Of a stretch of 64,000 bases of DNA, positions 1-9,227 are shown piece after piece. Every line of letters starts with the position of its first letter. Position 1 is the stretch's first letter. The notes under the pieces are model-generated. The model was not told where the DNA came from. It ran no database searches and worked only from the letters and a program-made list of their open reading frames with translations. The DNA is taken from positions 62,001 to 126,000 of the forward strand of contig JAEXAW010000078.1 of assembly GCA_023458055.1 (NCBI GenBank), written 5' to 3'. The stretch comes from Pseudomonadota bacterium. GTDB lineage: Bacteria > Pseudomonadota > Alphaproteobacteria > Sphingomonadales > Sphingomonadaceae. Both the position numbers and the translations under genes were made by a program.

Positions 1-95
1 ATATCCGCAGGCTGAGGAAAGCGATCAACTTGTCGGGCATGGAGGACCTTGTCCGCACGGTCCGCTCGGCGGGTTATGCACTGGATGGCGGCTGA
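1..95 (+). CDS. Response regulator, C-terminal end (partial)
   Basis: The window opens inside a reading frame (codons from base 3) that ends at a TGA at 93-95. The last 30 residues include IRRLRKAI and VRTVRSAGYAL. This is the recognition-helix and wing end of an OmpR/PhoB-type winged-helix DNA-binding domain, where a final R-x-V-R-x-x-G-Y motif is typical. Only the 3' end is present, so the receiver domain and the cognate kinase cannot be seen. The call rests on the short motif alone; another winged-helix regulator is possible. Confidence 0.6.
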   Translation, partial: IRRLRKAINLSGMEDLVRTVRSAGYALDGG

Positions 96-133
96 TATAG
101 GCGGCCCAGCGTGAACCGGTCTCGCCGTTAAAA

Positions 134-154
134 TTTACGCGGTAAGACCGTAAA
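134..154. promoter_or_regulatory. Inverted repeat TTTACG-N9-CGTAAA, possible operator
   Basis: Perfect 6-bp arms TTTACG (134-139) and CGTAAA (149-154) flank a 9-bp spacer. The repeat lies in the 207-bp gap between the response regulator end and the large nuclease gene that starts at 303. It could be a regulator site for the nuclease gene. Nothing else in this gap is recognisable, and short repeats of this kind also arise by chance. Confidence 0.25.
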
Positions 155-302
155 ATCGCTTTCTCGAATCCGTCATAAAAGGCTAGTAATTGCAGCAGCC
201 TTACCCCTCGCGGCACGCAGGCCGGGAGCGGACTGGTTCACATGATGATCGTTTAAACCGGCAGCGCCGGATGGCGGTATCAAATGGTTAGAGGATGCAA
301 GC

Positions 303-3300
303 ATGCCAGTTTTTTTCAATGAGATTCATTATGATAATACCGGCACCGACATTGGTGAAGGCATCGAGATTGCGGGCACTGCAGGCACCGATCTGACCGG
401 CTGGACCATCGTACTTTATAATGGCGCACCCGCCTCCCGATCAACCTACGCGACGATTAATTTAAGCGGCATCATCAGTGACCAGGGCAATGGTTTTGGT
501 ACGCTGAATTTTAACGGGCCAGCGGGCGGTATCCAAAATGGCGGCACGGGCGGCGTCGAACCCGACGGCTTTGCCCTGGTGAACGCGTCCGGCCAAGTCG
601 TGCAATTTTTGTCCTATGAAGGAAGCTTTGTTGCGGCCAACGGTCCTGCTGCGGGCATGACCAGCACCAATATCGGCGTAATGGAAGACGGCCCGGTGCC
701 AGCGGCGGGCCTGTCGCTGCAGCTTCAGGGAACGGGATCGCAATATAGCGATTTCACTTGGGTCGCGGGCACAGCCGCGAGCGCTGGCGCTATCAATGCC
801 GGGCAAACCTTTGCGGCAGCGGCGGTGCCCGGCGTGCTTTCGATCAATAATGTAAGCGTGCTCGAAGGCAATAGCGGTACGACGGCGATGACCTTTACCA
901 TCTCACGCGCCAATGGCAGCGCAGGGGCGGTCTCGGTTGATTATGCGATTGCGCTGGGAACAGCGACTGCAGACGATCTTGCTGCGGGCACGCCCTTGTC
1001 CGGGACGGTCAACTTTACTGCCGGGCAGACCAGCGCGACGATTACGCTGCAGATTGCAGGCGATACGACGATTGAACCCAATGAATCATTGAGTGTGACG
1101 ATCAGTAATCCGACTGGCGGTGCGACCATCGGTACGGCCACAGGCACTGGCACCATCACCAATGACGACAGTCCGCCGCCGACCGTTTTCATCAACGAAA
1201 TCCACTATGACAATTCGGGCACGGATGTTGGCGAAGCGGTGGAAATTGCCGGAACTGCCGGGACCAGCCTCGCAGGCTGGAGCCTTGTCTTCTATAATGG
1301 CGGTAACGGCCAAAGCTATGCCACGGTCGCACTGTCGGGCGTGATCGGCGATCAGGATGACGGCTATGGCACATTGAGCTTCGCAGGCCCCGCGGGCGGT
1401 ATCCAAAATGGCGCACCGGACGGTATCGCGCTGGTTAGCCCGACCGGCGTGGTTCAATTCCTCTCCTATGAAGGTGCCTTTGTCGCGACCAACGGACCTG
1501 CGCTTGGGCTGATGAGCACCGACATCGGCGTAGCCGAAGAACCGGCGCCCGGTGCCGGCTTTTCGCTGCAGCTGGTCGGAACCGGTTCAAGCTATGATGA
1601 CTTTACCTGGCGCGGCGCGGCGGACGACAATTTCGGCACAGTTAATGTTGGTCAGGATTTCCTTTCGCCCAACCAGCCGGGTCAACTACGCATTCTCGAT
1701 ACCAGTGTCAGCGAAGGCGATAGTGGCGAGACGCTCGTCACCGTCACCGTGCGCCGCGCAGGCGGCACGACGCTAAATGCCACCGCCGATTATGCGATTG
1801 TGCTCGATGGCACGGCCAACGCTGCTGATCTCGGCGCAGGCGTCGTAATGTCGGGCTCGATCAGCTTCGCGCCGGGCGTGACACAGCAAAGCATTACCTT
1901 CACTGTTGCGGGCGATACGATCGCCGAGCGCAACGAAACTTTGTCCGTCAATTTGAGCAATGCGACCGGCGCGACCATCGTTGATGGCAGCGCAACCGTT
2001 ACTATCCGTAACGATGACCCGATCAATCTCCATATTTACGAGATTCAGGGTGAGGGCCATATCTCGGAATATATAACCCAGATCGTGACGACCCAAGGTG
2101 TTGTCACCGCAATCGACACCAATGGCTATTATATTCAGGATGCGGCAGGGGACGGCAATGCGCGGACCTCCGACGCCATTTTCGTGCTGACAGGCACCGC
2201 GCCTACCGTGGCAATTGGCGATCTGGCCCAAGTGACCGGCATCGTGAATGAAGTTCGCCCCGGTAACAATGCCGACAATCTCAGCATTACGACGCTCGCC
2301 CAATCTGCGGTGAGTGTTGTTTCGAGCGGCCATGCGCTCCCTAACACGATCATTGGCACCGGTGGGATCAATCCGCCGACGCATGTTTTCGATGATGACG
2401 GCTTCACCGTCTATGACCCGCAACATGATGCGGCTGATTTTTATGAATCGCTCGAAGGGATGCGCGTTACGGTCGATGCGCCCCTCGTCGTGAGCGCAAC
2501 CAACAGCTATAATGAAACATGGGTCGTCGCATCGGGCGGGGCTCATGCAACCGGCGTCAACAGTCGCGGCGGCATCACCATTTCGGATAGCGACAATGAT
2601 GGTCTTTATCCGGACATGAATCCGGAGCGCATCCAGCTTGATGATGATAGCGGGATGTTCACCGGCTACGCGCCCAATTATACCCAAGGCGATATCCTCT
2701 CCAGCGTTACCGGGATCATGACCTATGATTTCCAGAGCTATCAGCTTTCGGTGACCGAGGCGGTGACAATCACGCAGGATGTCGGGCCGCTCAGCCGCGA
2801 ACAGACCAGCATCACCAACAGCCCCGATACACTGACCATCGCGACCTATAATGTCGAAAATCTCGATCCCGGCGATAACAAGTTCAATATCCTCGCGGAT
2901 GACATCGTCTATGGTCTCGGCGCACCGGACATTATTGGCCTTCAGGAAATCCAGGACGGCGATGGCGCTGGCACCGGCAGCAATCTGTCCGGCTATGTCA
3001 CCGCGCAAGGGCTGATTGACGCTATCGCGGCGATTGGCGGCCCCAACTATGTCTATATCGAAATCACGCCGACCACCGCCAATTCAACGGGTGGCGAACC
3101 CAATGGTAATATCCGCAACGGCTTCCTCTATAATGCCGACCGCGTGCATTATGTTGACGGCAGCGCGCAGCTGATCACGGGCACGGCATTCAATGGCAGC
3201 CGCAATCCGCTGGTGGTCGGGTTCGAGTTCAACAACCAGATTGTCACCGCGATTTCGGTGCACTCGACGTCGCGCGGTGGCAGTGATCCGCTGTTCGGCG

Positions 3301-4925
3301 CAAACCAGCCGCCGCTCAATGCAGGCGACGGCGCACGCACCGCGCAATCACAAGCCATTTCGGCCTATGTGTTCGATCTGCTCGCGGGTGACCCGGGGCG
3401 TAACATCGCCGTGATGGGTGACTTTAACGCCTTCTATTTCGAGCACTCGCTGACCTTGCTCGAACAAGGCGGCCTCACCAACGTGCTGCGGCTTTTGCCC
3501 GAGGAAGAACGCTACACCTACCTGTTCGAAGGCAATAGCCAGAACCTTGACAATATGTTGGTGACGGGCGGCCTTTATGCAGGCGCGATGGCCGATGTCG
3601 TCCACCGTAATGCTGAACAGCCGGCCACGAGTGCGCGCGGTACCGACCATGATCCGATTGTGGCGAGCTTCATCATCCCTGTGTCAATCAACGGGACACC
3701 GGCCCCGGATGTTCTGATCGGCACGAATTACCGCGATGTCATCAATGGTCTCGATTCCGACGACTTCCTGGCCGGGCTTGCGGGCAATGATGTAATCAAC
3801 GGTGGCGCCGGCAACGACATATTGATCGGTGACGCTGGCGCCGACCAGATGACCGGTGGTGCCGGAGACGACACTTATTATGTCGATCAAGCGGGCGACA
3901 TCGTGATCGAAAATACCGGGGAAGGTAACGACACCGTTTATTCCTCGATCGATTATACGCTTGCGGATACACTCGAAAATCTGGCGTTGATTGGCGCGGC
4001 GGTCAGCGGGACCGGCAATATGGCGGATAACCTTCTGGTCGGTAACGATGCCAATAATGTCCTCAATGGCCTCGGAGGCAATGACACCATTTATGGTGGC
4101 GCAGGCGATGATACGCTGAATGGCGACGATGGCGGTGATATGCTCATTGGCGGCGATGGCATGGACTTCCTGTCCGGTGGTGCCGGGAATGATGCGCTCG
4201 ACGGTGGCGATGGCATGGACATTCTTAACGGTGGTGACGGCGATGACGTGCTGATTGGCGGCGCAGGTGCAGACCAGATGGCAGGCGGCGCCGGCAACGA
4301 CACTTATTATATTGATACATCGGGTGATTGGGTCACCGAAGGCTCTGACGGGGGGATTGACCTTGTCTATGCCAGCGACACCTACACATTAGGGAACAAT
4401 ATCGAAGCGTTGGCACTGACCGGGACCGCAACTACGGGAACCGGTAACGATCTCGATAATTTGCTCGTCGGCAATGGAAGCGACAATTTCCTTTATGGGC
4501 TGGGCGGAAACGATACCATTTATGGCGGCGACGGCGCGGACGCACTTTACGGCGGCGATGGCGGTGACATGCTACTTGGCAATGCGGGCAATGATCAGCT
4601 TCGCGGTGAAGCGGGTGACGACGCGCTGGACGGCGGTGATGGAAATGATGTCATCAATGGCGGTGTCGGAAATGACGTGCTTATCGGTGGTGCGGGCGCG
4701 GATCATTTCGTTTTCGCGAGTGGTGATGGTATTGATACCGTTTATGATTTCACGCGCGGGAGCGATGTTATTGATCTCAGCACGTTTGGTCTCACGTTCG
4801 AGCAACTTCAGACGCTGTTCGTCCAGACCGACAGCAACGGTCAAATCCATCTCGCCAGTGGCGACATCATTGTCCTCAATAATGTAACGATGGCCGATCT
4901 CGGCGCGAGCGATTTTGTGCTTTGA
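303..4925 (+). CDS. Large extracellular nuclease with lamin-tail, Calx-beta, EEP nuclease and RTX domains
   Basis: This 1540-residue protein is predicted to be an exported nuclease of the ExeM/NucH kind. In order it shows a lamin-tail-like domain (about residues 3-170), a Calx-beta domain (180-288), a second lamin-tail (293-450) and second Calx-beta (458-572), an OB-like region (575-690), an endonuclease/exonuclease/phosphatase domain (about 840-1125) with ATYNVENL, LQEIQ, GDFNAF and TDHDP catalytic motifs, then calcium-binding RTX repeats (GGAGNDxxxGG type, about 1135-1450) and a C-terminal tail ending DFVL. There is no N-terminal signal peptide, which fits C-terminal-signal type I secretion; no ABC exporter is in the window. 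AGAGGA lies 7 bases before the ATG. The lamin-tail plus Calx-beta unit is duplicated internally. Confidence 0.88.
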   Translation: MPVFFNEIHYDNTGTDIGEGIEIAGTAGTDLTGWTIVLYNGAPASRSTYATINLSGIISDQGNGFGTLNFNGPAGGIQNGGTGGVEPDGFALVNASGQVVQFLSYEGSFVAANGPAAGMTSTNIGVMEDGPVPAAGLSLQLQGTGSQYSDFTWVAGTAASAGAINAGQTFAAAAVPGVLSINNVSVLEGNSGTTAMTFTISRANGSAGAVSVDYAIALGTATADDLAAGTPLSGTVNFTAGQTSATITLQIAGDTTIEPNESLSVTISNPTGGATIGTATGTGTITNDDSPPPTVFINEIHYDNSGTDVGEAVEIAGTAGTSLAGWSLVFYNGGNGQSYATVALSGVIGDQDDGYGTLSFAGPAGGIQNGAPDGIALVSPTGVVQFLSYEGAFVATNGPALGLMSTDIGVAEEPAPGAGFSLQLVGTGSSYDDFTWRGAADDNFGTVNVGQDFLSPNQPGQLRILDTSVSEGDSGETLVTVTVRRAGGTTLNATADYAIVLDGTANAADLGAGVVMSGSISFAPGVTQQSITFTVAGDTIAERNETLSVNLSNATGATIVDGSATVTIRNDDPINLHIYEIQGEGHISEYITQIVTTQGVVTAIDTNGYYIQDAAGDGNARTSDAIFVLTGTAPTVAIGDLAQVTGIVNEVRPGNNADNLSITTLAQSAVSVVSSGHALPNTIIGTGGINPPTHVFDDDGFTVYDPQHDAADFYESLEGMRVTVDAPLVVSATNSYNETWVVASGGAHATGVNSRGGITISDSDNDGLYPDMNPERIQLDDDSGMFTGYAPNYTQGDILSSVTGIMTYDFQSYQLSVTEAVTITQDVGPLSREQTSITNSPDTLTIATYNVENLDPGDNKFNILADDIVYGLGAPDIIGLQEIQDGDGAGTGSNLSGYVTAQGLIDAIAAIGGPNYVYIEITPTTANSTGGEPNGNIRNGFLYNADRVHYVDGSAQLITGTAFNGSRNPLVVGFEFNNQIVTAISVHSTSRGGSDPLFGANQPPLNAGDGARTAQSQAISAYVFDLLAGDPGRNIAVMGDFNAFYFEHSLTLLEQGGLTNVLRLLPEEERYTYLFEGNSQNLDNMLVTGGLYAGAMADVVHRNAEQPATSARGTDHDPIVASFIIPVSINGTPAPDVLIGTNYRDVINGLDSDDFLAGLAGNDVINGGAGNDILIGDAGADQMTGGAGDDTYYVDQAGDIVIENTGEGNDTVYSSIDYTLADTLENLALIGAAVSGTGNMADNLLVGNDANNVLNGLGGNDTIYGGAGDDTLNGDDGGDMLIGGDGMDFLSGGAGNDALDGGDGMDILNGGDGDDVLIGGAGADQMAGGAGNDTYYIDTSGDWVTEGSDGGIDLVYASDTYTLGNNIEALALTGTATTGTGNDLDNLLVGNGSDNFLYGLGGNDTIYGGDGADALYGGDGGDMLLGNAGNDQLRGEAGDDALDGGDGNDVINGGVGNDVLIGGAGADHFVFASGDGIDTVYDFTRGSDVIDLSTFGLTFEQLQTLFVQTDSNGQIHLASGDIIVLNNVTMADLGASDFVL

Positions 4926-4944
4926 TGCGTGGTCTATCCTGATT

Positions 4945-4974
4945 AAGGCGGTCCGGCTGTCCGGGCCGCCTTTT
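4945..4974 (+). terminator. Rho-independent terminator after the nuclease gene
   Basis: AAGGCGG and CCGCCTT, with inner CCGG/CCGG pairs, form a GC-rich hairpin followed by TTTT. It starts 20 bases past the nuclease stop codon. Confidence 0.75.
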
Positions 4975-5031
4975 CATTGCGGATTTTGCCGTTAGGGTGG
5001 GGCTTCAACTGCTAGCCGGAGGCACCGCATT

Positions 5032-6516
5032 ATGATCAGACGCAATCTGGGTTGGTTGACCATCATGATGGTAACCGGTTTGGCCGTGCCAGTCTCCGCG
5101 CAAAAGTCCGCGCAAAAGCCAAAGCCTGCCACTGTAGTAGCGCAGCCTTCCGTTACCGCAGTCGAAAGCTTGCAGGATCGCGTGGCCGCTGTCCTTGCCG
5201 AAGCGCCGACGGGCACGCGGATCGGGCTGGTTGTCACGACCGAAGACGGGCGTGAGATTATCGCGATCCGGCCCGATGACCGCTTCATTCCGGCCTCGAA
5301 CACGAAAATGTTCACCACCGCCGCTGCTTATACTGTCTTGCCCGAACTGACCTCGAACGTGCCTCCGCGCGGCAATGCGGTGACCGCAGGGAAGGGTAAG
5401 CATCCCGGCATTACGCTCGTCGGTTATGGCGATGCACGCATGTCGAGCGCCCCCGAATGCACGGTGAACTGCCTCTCCACCCTCGCCGATGCGATTGCGA
5501 AATCCTACAAGAGCGTCGGCACGATTACCGGCGATGATACCTTCTTCGCTGATGAACGGTGGAGCAATGGCATGGCCTGGAACAATATTTCCGGCTGGTA
5601 TGGGGCCGCCATTTCCGCGCTCACACTGGATGATAATGAGCTGGTGCTAACGATCACACCGGGCAAGATGGCGGGCGATGCGGCGACCGTTGCGAGCCTT
5701 CCCTATTTCACCATCGACAATCGGCTCCAGACCGTTGCCAGTGGCGATACCAAAATCGAATATTTCCGCATGCCGAACAGTCGTGATTTGCGCCTCACCG
5801 GGACGGTGGTCGCGGGGAAGGAAGCGTCGCGGCTGCGGCTCGGGATCGATGATCCCGCGCATTATGCGGCGTGGCGGCTCGGCGAGTTGCTGAAAGAGCG
5901 CAAGGTCAAGGTGCGCGGGACCATTACCGCGCGGCACCGTTTTGCTGATCAAGCCCCCAGCAGCTTCGCCAGTGCGCCGCTCGCGACCCTGACCCCGGGG
6001 CCGCTATCCGAAGACGTAAAGCTCACCAACAAGGTCAGCCAGAATTTGCATACCGATATGCTGCTTCGCCGGATCGGCGCGGCGCGGGGCGAGCCCACGG
6101 TTGCGGGTGGTCATAAGGCGATTGATGCGATGCTGGCATCCGCAGGGGTTCCGCGCACCGCCTATGATTTTGCCGATGGCTCGGGCATGTCGAGCTATAA
6201 CCGCGTCTCGCCGCGCGCCGGGATTGGCCTGTTGCGCTGGGTCGCCAAACAGCCATGGGGTGCGGAATGGCGCGAAACACTCCCCGTTGGCGGCATCGAC
6301 GGAACGCTCAAGCGTCGCTTTACCGGCACCATCCTTGAAGGCAAGGTCCATGCGAAAACGGGCACGCTCAATCAGGTCAATGCACTGTCCGGCTATATGA
6401 CCACGGCGAGCGGCAAGACGCTAATCTTTTCTTCCTTCGTCAACGATACCCCAGGCGACAAATCCATGACCGGAGTGATTGACAAAGCGCTGGTGCTGAT
6501 CGCGTCGGAAAACTGA
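5032..6516 (+). CDS. dacB: D-alanyl-D-alanine carboxypeptidase/endopeptidase, PBP4 family
   Basis: Periplasmic low-molecular-weight penicillin-binding protein (peptidase family S13) that trims or cuts peptidoglycan peptide cross-links. The 494-residue length fits the family. An N-terminal signal peptide (about residues 1-24, ending VSAQ) is visible. The three serine-acyltransferase motifs are present: SxxK as Ser89-Asn-Thr-Lys92, SxN within SSYN, and KTG within HAKTGTLN. It stands alone between the terminator of the nuclease gene and the convergent type III regulator gene. The specific symbol is by family; substrate preference cannot be read from sequence. Confidence 0.9.
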   Translation: MIRRNLGWLTIMMVTGLAVPVSAQKSAQKPKPATVVAQPSVTAVESLQDRVAAVLAEAPTGTRIGLVVTTEDGREIIAIRPDDRFIPASNTKMFTTAAAYTVLPELTSNVPPRGNAVTAGKGKHPGITLVGYGDARMSSAPECTVNCLSTLADAIAKSYKSVGTITGDDTFFADERWSNGMAWNNISGWYGAAISALTLDDNELVLTITPGKMAGDAATVASLPYFTIDNRLQTVASGDTKIEYFRMPNSRDLRLTGTVVAGKEASRLRLGIDDPAHYAAWRLGELLKERKVKVRGTITARHRFADQAPSSFASAPLATLTPGPLSEDVKLTNKVSQNLHTDMLLRRIGAARGEPTVAGGHKAIDAMLASAGVPRTAYDFADGSGMSSYNRVSPRAGIGLLRWVAKQPWGAEWRETLPVGGIDGTLKRRFTGTILEGKVHAKTGTLNQVNALSGYMTTASGKTLIFSSFVNDTPGDKSMTGVIDKALVLIASEN

Positions 6517-6523
6517 GGCTAGC

Positions 6524-6985
6524 TTATTCGACCGGGTGGAATAGCAGCCCGGCGATCGAATTAAGCTCCCGCATCCCGTCCACGCCAAGCTTGCGCACCG
6601 CATTGTTCATATGCGTGCGCACGGTGTTATCGTTGACGTTGAGCAGCACGGAAATATCCGAATTGGAGCGGCCCCAGCCGAGGAAGCGCATCACTGCCGC
6701 TTCGGTGCGGGTGAGCGATTGCAATCCTTCGACAAAGGTCAGCGGGACACGCGCGCCTTCGACCAGAAATTCGCCGATCTGGATATCCTGTATCGCGGTT
6801 TGGCTCGCGGCTTCGGCTTGCTGCAGCAGCGCGATGAGTTTTTTGAGCTCTTCAGGATCGGTCACCCCTTCGCCTTTGCGCGGAGGCGTACGCGCGCGGC
6901 TGGCGCTCGCCTGACTGGCGATGCCGCCGTGCATCTGACCGGCGTGGCCCGGGAGGGGCGAGGGAGGTCGACGAGGGTCGGTCAT
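6524..6985 (-). CDS. LuxR-type helix-turn-helix regulator at the end of the sctU-sctT operon
   Basis: The C-terminal half (about residues 88-150) is a GerE/LuxR-type DNA-binding domain: LTRTEAAVMRF, then NVNDNTVRTHM and AVRKLG. There is no receiver domain and no autoinducer-binding domain. The start overlaps the sctT stop codon (ATGA), so it is translationally coupled to the secretion genes and is the best candidate in the window for their regulator, which is an inference. The N-terminal 40 residues are odd: they are rich in Pro, Ser and Arg, and the protein begins MTDP, with VTDP again at about residue 41 just before the normal-looking sequence. A GTG at that second position is an alternative start. 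Confidence 0.75.
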   Translation of the reverse strand: MTDPRRPPSPLPGHAGQMHGGIASQASASRARTPPRKGEGVTDPEELKKLIALLQQAEAASQTAIQDIQIGEFLVEGARVPLTFVEGLQSLTRTEAAVMRFLGWGRSNSDISVLLNVNDNTVRTHMNNAVRKLGVDGMRELNSIAGLLFHPVE

Positions 6986-7875
6986 GGTATTTTTCCAACA
7001 ATGTCAGATTGGGTTTGGGATTTCAACGGGGGGCGTGCGACCGGCGGCTTCTCGGCAGCGCCCACGCGCTCGAGTACAGCAGAGGAGGTCGTCGCACGGC
7101 TCATCAAGTCATTGAGCAATTGCTGCATCATGAAGGGGAGAATGACGATGATCACAAAGATCGATGCCGCCGCCTTGATCGGCATGGCGAGCGCGAACAC
7201 GTTAAACTGCTGCGCAAAGCGATTGAGCAGCCCGAGCCCCATATCGACGACATAAAGGATCGTCAGTACGGGCGCTGCAAAAATGAAGGCGATGGCAAAG
7301 AAGCGGCCAAATTCTTTTTCGAACAAGTCGATCGCGGCCATATCGAACCGAATGCCGCCCGAACCCAATGGCCAGATCAGATAGCTGGTCATGATCGTCC
7401 CGACGAGCAGGGTAATACCGCCCGCGCTTACAAAAGTGACGTGCGCGAAGCGGCTCAACAAAACCGCAGTCAGCGATTGTTGCAGCCCGCTCATTGGGTC
7501 GACCAGCTGGCCGACGGTTGCGCCAACCTTGGTGTCGATAATCTCGCCCGCCGCGCCCATCGCCCATAAAATTGTGCCGAAGAAAAAGCCGATCACGCTC
7601 CCAGCAATTGCTTCCTTGGCATAGAGCCACAGCCACCCGCCCGCGCTCAAGCGATTGGGGTCGATGCCGGGGTCCATGTTGAGCGCGATGAGACCGAAAG
7701 CGACGATTAAGCTGTTGCGCACGGTCGCGGGAACAATAGTCGGCGAAAAGAGCGGCACCAGCATGAAGGCAAAGGCAAAGCGCGCCGAGGCGACGCCAAT
7801 CAGCAGCGCCTGGCCCGTCCATGGCGCGATATCGACCAGTGCCTGACCGACCGTGGCTTCGGCCGCAATACTCAT
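6982..7875 (-). CDS. sctT: Type III secretion export apparatus protein SctT (FliR family)
   Basis: Inner-membrane export-gate component that assembles with SctR and SctS. The 297-residue length and several hydrophobic segments fit the FliR/SctT family; a recognisable stretch is WAMGAAGEIIDTKVGATVGQ with MSGLQQS after it. The gene overlaps sctS upstream (ATGA type) and the regulator downstream, so translation is coupled through the operon. The injectisome name rather than fliR is used because a secretin and SctD are encoded in the divergent operon and no flagellar filament or motor genes are seen. Confidence 0.9.
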   Translation of the reverse strand: MSIAAEATVGQALVDIAPWTGQALLIGVASARFAFAFMLVPLFSPTIVPATVRNSLIVAFGLIALNMDPGIDPNRLSAGGWLWLYAKEAIAGSVIGFFFGTILWAMGAAGEIIDTKVGATVGQLVDPMSGLQQSLTAVLLSRFAHVTFVSAGGITLLVGTIMTSYLIWPLGSGGIRFDMAAIDLFEKEFGRFFAIAFIFAAPVLTILYVVDMGLGLLNRFAQQFNVFALAMPIKAAASIFVIIVILPFMMQQLLNDLMSRATTSSAVLERVGAAEKPPVARPPLKSQTQSDIVGKIP

Positions 7876-8138
7876 CCGACCATCCTTGGAAATTCGGTGA
7901 AGATGGTTTTGCCGAACGAATAAAGGCTACCGCCGACCAGCGAGGCGGTCAGGAAGATCGTCAGCACAATGGCAAAAAATTTGAGCGCATATTGGAGCGT
8001 TTGCTCCTGCAACTGGGTCGCGGCCTGGATGACCGCGACGATCAGCCCGACCAACGAGGCCGCGATGATCGGCGGCGCCGACAGCATCAGCACCAACCAT
8101 AAGGCCTCCATCGTGATCCCGACCATGTCGCCGCTCAT
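7872..8138 (-). CDS. sctS: Type III secretion export apparatus protein SctS (FliQ family)
   Basis: Small inner-membrane protein of 88 residues with two hydrophobic helices, the usual FliQ/SctS size and topology. The motif QAATQLQEQTL between the helices is the family hallmark. It packs around the SctR5-SctT1 core of the export gate. Gene order sctR-sctS-sctT is the universal one. The stop overlaps the sctT start by four bases. Confidence 0.93.
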   Translation of the reverse strand: MSGDMVGITMEALWLVLMLSAPPIIAASLVGLIVAVIQAATQLQEQTLQYALKFFAIVLTIFLTASLVGGSLYSFGKTIFTEFPRMVG

Positions 8139-8165
8139 TGGGCGGCTCCTTTGCGCTGAGCCTCG

Positions 8166-8858
8166 CTAGACATAACTGGTCACCAGCGAATGCGATAATT
8201 GCACCCACCCGTCGATCAACACGAAGAGTAATATCTTGAACGGTAGTGATATCGTGACGGGCGATAGCATCATCATCCCCATCGCCATCAATATGTTGGA
8301 TATCACCATGTCGATGACGAGGAAGGGCAGGAATATAAGAAACCCGATCTGGAAGGCGACCTTCAACTCCTTGACCACAAAGGCGGGGATGAGGACGATG
8401 AAATCCTTGTCGGTCACGGTCGCGCCCCGTTGTGGCCCGCTGATCTTCTTTTGCGTTGCGAGGAAGAACTGGCGCTCGCGCGGATCGCTATGTTTGATAA
8501 GGAATTGGCGCAGCGGTTCCTTGGCGCGGTCGGCGGTCGAAAAAATCGCCTCGGTATCTTCAAGCGGACTATCGTTGATCGTCTCGTCGCCCGGCATGGC
8601 GGCCACCGGTTGCGAATATCCCGCGGCCTCCGACATTTGTTGCAACGTCGGATACATCACATAAGCCGTGAGGATCAGCGCCATGCCGTTGAGGACGACA
8701 TTGGGCGGCACTTGTTGAAGCCCGAGCGCGTTGCGGAGCAGGCTCAACACCACGACGATCTTGGTGAAAGAGGTGACCATCACCGCAAAGAAAGGCGCAA
8801 GCGCCAGCAGGATGACGGTGACAAGCGCGCTACCGGGCGTGAAAGTTGAAAGATCCAT
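8166..8858 (-). CDS. sctR: Type III secretion export apparatus protein SctR (FliP family)
   Basis: Export-gate protein of 230 residues. Family signatures are TSFTKIVVVLSLLRNALG near residues 29-46, VPPNVVLNGMAL after it, and the C-terminal FLPFLVIDMVISNILMAMGM segment. It lacks a long cleavable signal peptide of the kind found in many flagellar FliP proteins, more like injectisome SctR. It lies between sctQ and sctS in the minus-strand operon, with a 15-base gap from sctQ. Confidence 0.93.
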   Translation of the reverse strand: MDLSTFTPGSALVTVILLALAPFFAVMVTSFTKIVVVLSLLRNALGLQQVPPNVVLNGMALILTAYVMYPTLQQMSEAAGYSQPVAAMPGDETINDSPLEDTEAIFSTADRAKEPLRQFLIKHSDPRERQFFLATQKKISGPQRGATVTDKDFIVLIPAFVVKELKVAFQIGFLIFLPFLVIDMVISNILMAMGMMMLSPVTISLPFKILLFVLIDGWVQLSHSLVTSYV

Positions 8859-8873
8859 ATTTGCCTCCCCGCT

Positions 8874-9227
8874 CTATTCGCTGTCTTGAGGGTAAAATTC
8901 GTCCGCGTCGCCGGCGTCGCCGCTATGATCGGGCATAGCCATGCCTTGCGATACAACGGGAGGTGGGCCTGCATCTTGCGGGATGCGGTCGATATGGACG
9001 GCAAACTGGTCGCCCAGCCGCACCAATTCTCCGATTGCGATGGTGCGCCCCGCGACAGTCAATGCAACCTCCAGACCCGCCGCAACCGGACCAACCGGCA
9101 CGGCGAGACCGGCGCGCAGCCGTCCCAATTCCTCAATCGTCAATCCCTGATCGGGGAGTTTGATCGACACCGGCACTTTGAGCGAACCAAAGCCGCCATC
9201 CCCGCTCCCCTCGACGTCGTCGCTCAT
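8874..9227 (-). other. Possible internal translation start giving a short SctQ-C product
   Basis: Inside sctQ an ATG (bases 9227-9225, minus strand) begins MSDDVEG, in the linker just before the C-terminal SpoA domain. An AAGGA sequence lies 9 bases upstream of it. The product would be 117 residues, consisting essentially of the SpoA domain. In several injectisomes (Yersinia YscQ-C, Shigella Spa33-C) the C-terminal part of SctQ is made separately from such an internal start. Here it is inferred from position and ribosome-binding sequence only. Confidence 0.4.

Noticed and set aside
1773..3008. Long 411-codon minus-strand frame.
   Set aside because: Lies wholly antisense to the large nuclease gene and shows no domain; open because of the codon bias of that gene.
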